A stretch of 64,000 nt of DNA from Ectobius pallidus. Lineage: Eukaryota; Arthropoda; Insecta; Blattodea; Ectobiidae. The notes under the pieces are model-generated. The model saw only the letters and a list, made by a program, of their open reading frames with translations, made no database searches and was not told the DNA's origin. Each line of letters begins with the position of its first letter. The first letter of the stretch is position 1. Below are positions 57,445 to 64,000 of this stretch, one piece after another. The DNA is taken from assembly GCA_964059195.1 (NCBI GenBank), contig CAXKWD010000007.1, positions 157,031,269-157,095,268 of the forward strand, written 5' to 3'. A program made the translations under genes and the position numbers.

Positions 57445-58523
57445 ATTAAATAAATAAAGTCAGGTAAACTGATGTAACAAAGTGCCAGTATGTTTTTGTT
57501 TAAACAGTTATGATGCAATTATGATATGCAGAATATGTTTTTTTTTTAAATTGATTTCCAAGTTAAGCTCCAGATTTATTCATTAAGCAGGGCTTACGGA
57601 AGAACAAAGGTCTAGTTTTTTTAATGAGATTAAAATCTTCCAGCATCACCTAAACTGTACAGATATGTGATATCATGACAATCGCACACTCACATAAAAA
57701 TGTAAAAAAAAATTCAAATTGGCCTGTTTCGGGTTTTGAACCATGGACTCCAGAATGTGAGGCCAAAGCGTTACCATCTCGGCCACCGGGGTCATTTTAA
57801 TGGTCTAGTTGGATAAGCGCTTGTAAATCGATAGTGTTTTTTGTCATAGCTACCTGTATTTTAATTTCCAAGGCCTTATAAGATAACAGTAAAACAATAG
57901 GCAGTGTTGTCAAGATAATTGATTTTCATTTTTTTTTTATAAATTCTTTCGAATACGTATATTACCATAAAATAGGCACTAAATTGAGCATTACTCCGAA
58001 ACAGGTCAACCGATTTTATCTATTATAAATAGACGTCTTCCCATGGACATTATAAATGTGTATACGAAGTTTCATAAATATACGATAAAGCGTATTTGAG
58101 TTATTGCGCCTTTAAAGTAGACATTAAATTGGGGTTTACTCCGGTACCGGTCAACAGATTAGGTTCAAATTTAATAGGGCACTTCTCATGAACGTCATAA
58201 ATGAGTATACCAAGTTTCATGGAAATCCGATACAGCGTATTTGAGTTATGGCGCCTTTCTATTAGAAAGGCGCCATAATCTATTAAAATAGGCACTAAAT
58301 TGGGCATTACACCGGTACCGGTGAACCGATTTGGTTCAATATCAATAGGGTTCTTCCCATGGACATTATAAACGTGTATACCAAGTTTCATTAAAATTCG
58401 ACAAAGCGTATTTGAGTTATCGCGCGTACAGACACACGGACGGACGGACGGACAGACAGACAGACGGACAGACATTTTTCGTCCCCACACACAATCTCAT
58501 AAAGTACCATACTGGCACTTAAT
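57445..58523 (-). repeat. dispersed repeat F, minus copy with internal triplication and nested SINE
   Basis: The family ends are at 57460 (AGGTAAACTGATGTAACAAA) and 58523 (CATACTGGCACTTAATAAAT). The internal module ATAACTCAAATACGC...CCTATTTTA, about 140-150 bases, occurs three times in tandem between 57965 and 58430. A SINE lies at 57618-57801. The 129-residue minus frame is this module read through twice. Confidence 0.85.
57618..57801 (-). repeat. tRNA-derived SINE nested in repeat F
   Basis: It is flanked by GGTCTAGTT at 57609-57617 and 57802-57810. On the minus strand it starts with a tRNA-like head (GGTGGCCGAGATGGTAACGC; box B is degenerate, near GGTTCAAAACCC) and ends with an A-run beside the left flank. 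It is related to the SINE at 48521. Confidence 0.9.
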
Positions 58524-58529
58524 AAATAA

Positions 58530-59182
58530 TAATAAAATAAGCGTTTGATGGTATAATATTACACAATAACTTCTGCACCGGTATTCTACTTTATTCCTTT
58601 TTGTTATAATAAAACAGAAATGTTAAGGATAGCGGTGTATGTTACTAGCGTGGAGGTTATGTGTGGTAGCGATGTACGGGAGAATGGGAGGCAATAAAAT
58701 GCAGAAGACGAAACCGTGTCAGCTCTGTAGCAGAGAAGGGTGGGGCTTCTGCTTCTGATGTATTAAAACATTTCCAGAATTGTTTTAAAAAAGGGGAGCC
58801 CACAAAAAAGAACAGATGGCGCAAACATTCGCCGCAGTCATATGGACACTATCGATAATTACCAGCTAACTGTAGCCCACTGTATTTGCCGGCATTTGAC
58901 GGTTATATGGATTCCTTGTATATCACATTGCTTCGAATTCAAGGCCTATTGGGAAAGGGTTTGAAGGTTCGCGTGTATCAACTGTAACGAAAAATGTAAC
59001 TAGTCGTGTAGCTTATCTCCATAGCTAATTAGGAAAGGTGTAAAGGTAAAAGTGATCCCTAAACAGGCCATGGAGGCCCAGAGGGTTCCAGGAGGTTGAG
59101 GCTCCCAGATTTTGGACATTCGGCACATGAAGGTGGTAAGGTTGTCAGCCTTACGCACCGGCCGCTGGAAAGGTATAAACTC

Positions 59183-59186
<4 letters not shown>
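58530..59186. other. no gene recognised
   Basis: No recognisable protein family. GCCATGGAGGCCCAGAGGGTTCC near 59068 looks like a piece of a dispersed repeat but has no second copy here. Confidence 0.4.

Positions 59187-59229
<43 letters not shown>
59187..59229 (+). repeat. AAT microsatellite
   Basis: (AAT)n, about 14 units. Confidence 0.95.
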
Positions 59230-59589
59230 GAGGAAGTGTTCGTCTGTCTGTGCACTGTGCCCAGCGAAATCTACTGAACGCAGAAATTTAAAATGTAGAT
59301 GGACTGAAGGTTGGCCGAATGCACCTCGAAGCCGAATTTTTAATTTTTGCTTTCGTTCGCGAGTTATGAGTGAAAACCTGGCAGAAAACGTGATTTTTAG
59401 CGCTATCGAAGCATCAGTTTTCGGTAATAGCCTACATTACAATTGTCAATTCAATTGCAGGTGGCTTTGCATTTCTTTTTAAATTGTAACTTGAAAATAA
59501 AAGCATCGCGATTTTTTCAATATACTGTATAGCTGAATTATCGATCGCTTCAATTTTGTAAGCCCACCCTGGTCGATTCGTTTGTTTAT

Positions 59590-59790
59590 AATGTCAAATA
59601 TAATAGAGGCGCTTTCTAATCGTGGAATGCACTCCAAATCCGGATTTTTAGCTGTTTCGTTATAATTATTAATCGTTTAGTTTATGAATGATTCGCGTGT
59701 AAGTGTTAATAAATATATTGCTTTAATTTTTATGCTCTTAATTTATAATTTTTGAAATAATTATCGTAGGCGAAGCCGCGGGCTCCTGCT
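59590..59790 (-). repeat. dispersed repeat A, minus copy
   Basis: The inverse of the repeat A start (GGCGAAGCCGCGGGCTCC) at 59769, followed leftward by the family body to GCGCTTTCTAATCGTGGAAT. Confidence 0.75.
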
Positions 59791-59923
59791 AGTGTTACAT
59801 GTTTTAATACTAGCATAATAAACATATCTTATTGTTGCTATAACTCTTATTAAAACGCATTTTATGTAATACATGTGATACACTTATATAGCAAAGATGA
59901 AATCGTATTACCTTATTTTCAAA

Positions 59924-60318
59924 ATTCTACACCTTTTCAACCTCAATTTCGGAAAAAGTAATTTCAATTTCGGAAAAAGTAATTCTAATTTCGGAAAAAG
60001 TAATTTCAATTTCGGAAAAGGTAATTTCAAATTCGGAAAAAGTAACTTCAATTTCGGAAATACGAGGGCTATGAAGAGGGTATAGTAAAGTTGGTACCAC
60101 GCTAGGAAAAATGACTCAATCGGAGTGAGATTATGTAGAGAAGTAGCTGGAAGGTGTACCTAAATGTTCCAAATAAAACAGTTTGGATTTTCACTGTGGT
60201 TTTCATTTTATGCCCCATCGAATGTTTAAAAAAATAGCCCTCGTATTTCCGAAATTGAAGTTACTTTTTCCGAAATTGAAATTACTTTTTCCGAAATTGA
60301 GGTTGAAATGGTGTATAT
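59924..60318. mobile_element. palindromic element with minisatellite arms and a TACGAGGGCTAT core
   Basis: The left arm has about six units of AATTTCGGAAAAAGTAATTTC type (period 18). The right arm has about three units in the opposite orientation. Outside the units CTACACCTTTTCAACC pairs with GGTTGAAATGGTGTA. The 185-bp core at 60061-60245 starts TACGAGGGCTAT and ends ATAGCCCTCGTA. A mariner-like MITE core is plausible. No coding frame. Confidence 0.85.
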
Positions 60319-60581
60319 CTTAACAAGAATACTATCGAATGTTTTTATTTCCAATAATGGTATGTCTTAACAGGAATTTCATCGATTGTCTTTTACTTTC
60401 AATAATAAAATTCAACAATTTTTACTATTGACGCACTGCACTATAAACCGGAAGGTCATGGGTTCAATTTCCAATTAGGTCACTGAGGTTTTTCAATTTG
60501 TTTATTCTTTCTGGTGACCCTATGATAGTGGTATCGACTTAGACTCCAATAGAAAATAGTACTAAGAATATTACTGGGGGT

Positions 60582-60933
60582 CATAGGCGTACCCAGGGGG
60601 GGGGGTTTGGGGGTTTGAACCCCCCATTGATTAAAAAAAGGAAAATTGTATAATTTTTTAAGTCTGCCCATAAATTACTTAATACAAGTATAAAGCGTGG
60701 GAAGCTTAAAACTCGTTATTTTGCGTCTTAATTTTTAAAATTTTCCGGGGAGGACCCCCGGAAGCTTAAAACTCGTTATTTTGCGTCTTGATTTTTAAAA
60801 TTTTCCGGGGGTCAATCCCCGGAAGCTTAAAACTCGTTATTTTGCATCTTAATTTTTAAAATTTTCCGGGGGAGGACCCCCAGACCCCGCGGATGTTATA
60901 ACCCCCCATATGGTCGGCCTGGTTACGCCTATG
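60582..60933. mobile_element. 352-bp element with exact 8-bp target duplication and three 60-bp repeats
   Basis: The ends CATAGGCGTACCCAGG and CCTGGTTACGCCTATG are flanked by CTGGGGGT at 60574-60581 and 60934-60941. Inside are three tandem units starting GGAAGCTTAAAACTCG at 60700, 60760 and 60821. An 8-bp duplication fits hAT, but the termini are not typical, so the superfamily stays open. Confidence 0.88.
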
Positions 60934-60941
60934 CTGGGGGT

Positions 60942-62242
60942 CAAAGTGGCCAGTGCTTAAAGTTAACAACTTTACAACTTTTGTGAACAAAATGTCTAAA
61001 AATCTGGGAGCTTTAACCAACTATGAGCCTAAGAACCTCCAAGGACCAAGATCTATGTAGGGAATGCTTTATTTATTCGTAGTTAGGTTATTATGTAAAA
61101 CTACTATAGTAATAAAAAGCGTATGGAACATTTAAAATTGTACACCACAAAATTCTTTCAAAATATAGGTAATCTATTAGTAGAAGAAATGTATAATTTT
61201 CATGATGTATAACGTCTCATTTTCAACATATTCTACACTTGCTTCATATGCTATCATTGTATTGTCTGAATCTAATCCTCTTTCCTGGCTAAAGGTTAAC
61301 TCTGAGAGAATAGGCAGACCACGAGGGTTCAGTCCTTTAACAAAGGATATCAAGAATCCAACAGAAACACAATGATTCACAACAAGAATCTTTTACTTAA
61401 GTTTCCAGAAAAACTCAGATATAGACAAGTTAAATTGTGTGCTTTGCTTGTTATTTAGTTTGGGCACTCGTTCGTTCACGCCCATACCGCTTGGCTGCGC
61501 TCGCAACAATAGACGACATGATAACTAGACGCAGTCTCTGCTCAGTTGTTTGAATTAAAAGATAAAGTCGCAATCATGCGCTCCTTTTTTCCCTGTTTTG
61601 AAAAGAGAGGGTTGCTGAATGGTTGTAAAAGGGATGTGATTGACATTTGCGGTTGAAATTAACCTTGTAAGAGTGCTTCAAATTGTCTGCACAAAGCCTT
61701 CCTGGCCATGATTCTCATTGTGACTCTTCTTCAAGCTTGTAGCGGATTCCCCCCTAACACACGCAGTTTATCATCATTGTTTTGGGGTCAATTCCAATGT
61801 TGCCATCCTCACTTTGATGTTAAATTCCACGCCACAACTCGAGTTTAAAAAAAGGGGAAGATTTTTTTTCAGTGTTCTAGACAAGGACAAATTACTACAT
61901 TGTCCACAGTTCTATGTTTGAAATATCTGCTGTGGAAGTCTGCGTTATCTTGCAGATTTTGTTGCCAAATATTTTAGAGAGAACGAATTTATATTTTATT
62001 GTTCTTGCAATGAATGCATTTTAATTAACACAACAAATTCTTTATGGTTGGCGAAAAAAATAATTTTCTACTCAAAACCTACAGTAGGTGGCATTGCCTA
62101 ACTTAGGCAAAAATTTGTGCCCCTTGAAACGGAATTCTTTTAGTTTATATAACAATAGCCTAATATTTAGTATTTTTTAAATTGCACAGATACAGATATT
62201 TGATTTTTTTTACTTTTTGGCCTACCGTCTATATCATTGTGT
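60942..62242. other. no gene recognised
   Basis: No family motif or repeat boundary identified. Short frames only. Confidence 0.45.
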
Positions 62243-62530
62243 ACTTACTTACTTACTTACTCAATGGCAATAGACGATTCCTAAGCAAGCTAAAGGAATA
62301 TTATCTATTTGTTGGAACCCGGAGGTTCATTGCTGCGTTTACCCGAGCCGACCATTCAACCTTACTCTGTGCTAACTCCAACCAATCTTCGCAAATCCTA
62401 CTTCCCTTAAATATATCCTAATATTGTCCTCCCATCAACGTCTAGGTCTTCCAAGCGGTCTTTTCCCTTTGGGTCTCCCAGTCAAATGTCTGAGATATGT
62501 CTTTCCTCCCCCATGCGTTTTAAAGTCAAG
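62243..62530 (-). mobile_element. RTE-like retrotransposon 3' end, minus copy
   Basis: An (ACTT)n tail at 62243-62262 is followed by GGCAATAGACGATTCC and GGAACCCGGAGGTTCATTGC. The inverse of the ORF2 C-terminal signature follows (GGTCTTCCAAGCGGTC and TCCCCCATGCG), equivalent to RPLGRP and RMGE. It is the longest of the three minus-strand 3' ends. Confidence 0.8.
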
Positions 62531-62534
62531 CACC

Positions 62535-64000
62535 TGAAACGCTATTCCTCAAATTTTTATTTACTCAGTTCAATAAAAACCCATTTACTAATACGTTCAA
62601 GTTTTGCCTACTTCAAAATTAGCAAATTAAAATAGTTAGGTAGGCCTACTTTGCCTTTTTCCCCCTGCGAGCGCCAAAAAAAAAAAATGATATTCCTAGG
62701 TGTCCGCATGATAGGCCTTTTGCGGATGAACTGACAATACAACTAAGCATTGCCTAGTATAAAACTGAACTGAATTACTTAGCTGAATGTCCGGTTTTCC
62801 GGGGCACCTGTCGAAAGAGGGCGGAGTGAGACAGGGTTTAGTAACTTTTACATTAAAATTGGGTAGATTTTGATTTGTAGCCTTCGTTCAAGGCTACCTA
62901 TTTTAGTTAAAGAACTTTAAAAATCACATTAAGCTAATATTGTTCTTAGAGAAAACCTCAAAAAGAATAATACAGTACATTAATCGAACAGTAGTGTATA
63001 GAGCTGGAATAGCGGATTGGGTACAGGAAATAAGACACATAGGGGGCTCTTGAGAAAACAAACAGATTATTACACTCTCCACTGCTCCACAATGGCGCTG
63101 CAGTCGTTACCCACGCTCTAGTCTATTATATTTTATTTTTATTCCTGCTCTTTAGCATTATATCCTTATTCTTCCTATTATATACGTCCCATTCTATGGC
63201 TACTCCCCCATAGTTGAAAATCTCACCCCTCAAAAAAGCTCACCAAACTACAGAAGTTGATGTCAATGGGGAAAGTGGAGGGGGAGCTGCAAAGGCCGGG
63301 GGAGGGGGGGCAGACACTAGCGCGCCTGTCAAATTAACACACTCCACGAATTACAGGTGAAGAGGGGGGGGGGGTGATAGTTGGGACGGGAAGGGGTTGG
63401 AATATAATAGATTTGAGGAGACGTTGAAACATAGGCAAGTACGGTAGCATTGAGTCTGAAATGCCTAGGGGCCATTGTTTGATTTCTATTATAATTACGT
63501 TTTAATAGACAATGGAAAGAGCGGGATCTGCTGGTATAATACTGTACTATTGTCAGAGCCTCCATTCGTGATATCATAATAATAAAAAACCCTACCTGCT
63601 GGTTTCCAAATGGGCTCGAATAAAGGATGCTGCTATATGTATGTACGCATTCTCTTTTTTATTATTATATGCTACTCACTCTCCACTGAGAAATATATAC
63701 TCTTCTGTTCGATGGAAAGCAAATGTAAATTCCTATCTAAGTGCTTCTTCATATCTGTAATGTGCTCTTGTATTCCTTTGTACTTTCTGTTTGTTCAGAT
63801 TGAGAATTTCTTTCCTCTGAAGAATTATTGATTTAACGGTTTCTTGACACAGAATCATTTTTTATTAAAGAACCTTGTTAAAAAATTACCCAGATAGGCC
63901 TATCTAAGGCAAGCATATTTTTCATTTTTCGAGTGTGTTGTAAGATATGGTTTAATGTTCGAAGCATGTGGCTCTGGGTCAAAATTTATTCTGCTAATAC
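62535..64000. other. no gene recognised
   Basis: There are G-rich patches near 63283-63310 and 63362-63375. No recognisable gene or repeat boundary. Confidence 0.45.

Overview
The window reads as AT-rich nuclear DNA of an animal, most likely an insect. I found no host protein-coding gene, no intact functional RNA gene and no prokaryotic or organellar signal. Nearly every supportable feature is a transposable element, a piece of one, or a satellite. The non-LTR retrotransposon fragments, mariner remnant, tRNA-headed SINEs and many hAT elements fit a large arthropod genome. A cockroach-like (blattodean) source is my best guess from remembered similarity of the repeats, and I could not test it.

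Layout. 1-2970 has no recognised feature. 2976-4125 holds a 5'-truncated non-LTR retrotransposon end and a dispersed repeat. 4128-4800 is a pyrimidine tract. 5265-7938 holds a tandemly duplicated hairpin repeat and a terminal-inverted-repeat element filled with other repeats. 9007-15832 holds two hAT families, two copies of each. 18386-22874 holds a minisatellite, a dispersed repeat in both orientations, and a retrotransposon split by a nested insertion. 23192-27150 holds a hAT element with a recognisable transposase C-terminus, an RNase H-end fragment, and a reverse transcriptase fragment nested in a foldback element. 28889-36985 holds a hAT element with a pogo-like element inside it, a near-perfect 500-bp palindrome, another reverse transcriptase remnant and a mariner C-terminus. 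38225-39370 is a higher-order minisatellite. 40000-48720 has SINEs, RTE-like 3' ends, a foldback element and two hAT elements sharing one target site. 49943-58523 holds a hAT inside a hAT inside a retrotransposon, with further hAT, SINE and ~530-bp repeat copies. 59187-62530 holds a minisatellite palindrome, another element with an 8-bp target duplication and an RTE-like end. The rest is unassigned.

The coding remnants are fragments of reverse transcriptases, hAT transposases and a mariner transposase. All are truncated, frameshifted or carry stops, so none is expected to act. Eleven elements have exact 8-bp target-site duplications that I read directly on both sides, and one more has a 7-of-8 match, so their boundaries are firm.

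The most unusual signal is the palindromic octamer TAGGCCTA, which I count 26 times by eye where about one would be expected. Where two copies of a repeat can be compared, the copy with the octamer carries an exact 6-bp GGCCTA insertion after a TA. These look like micro-insertions or excision scars of an unidentified TA-targeting process.
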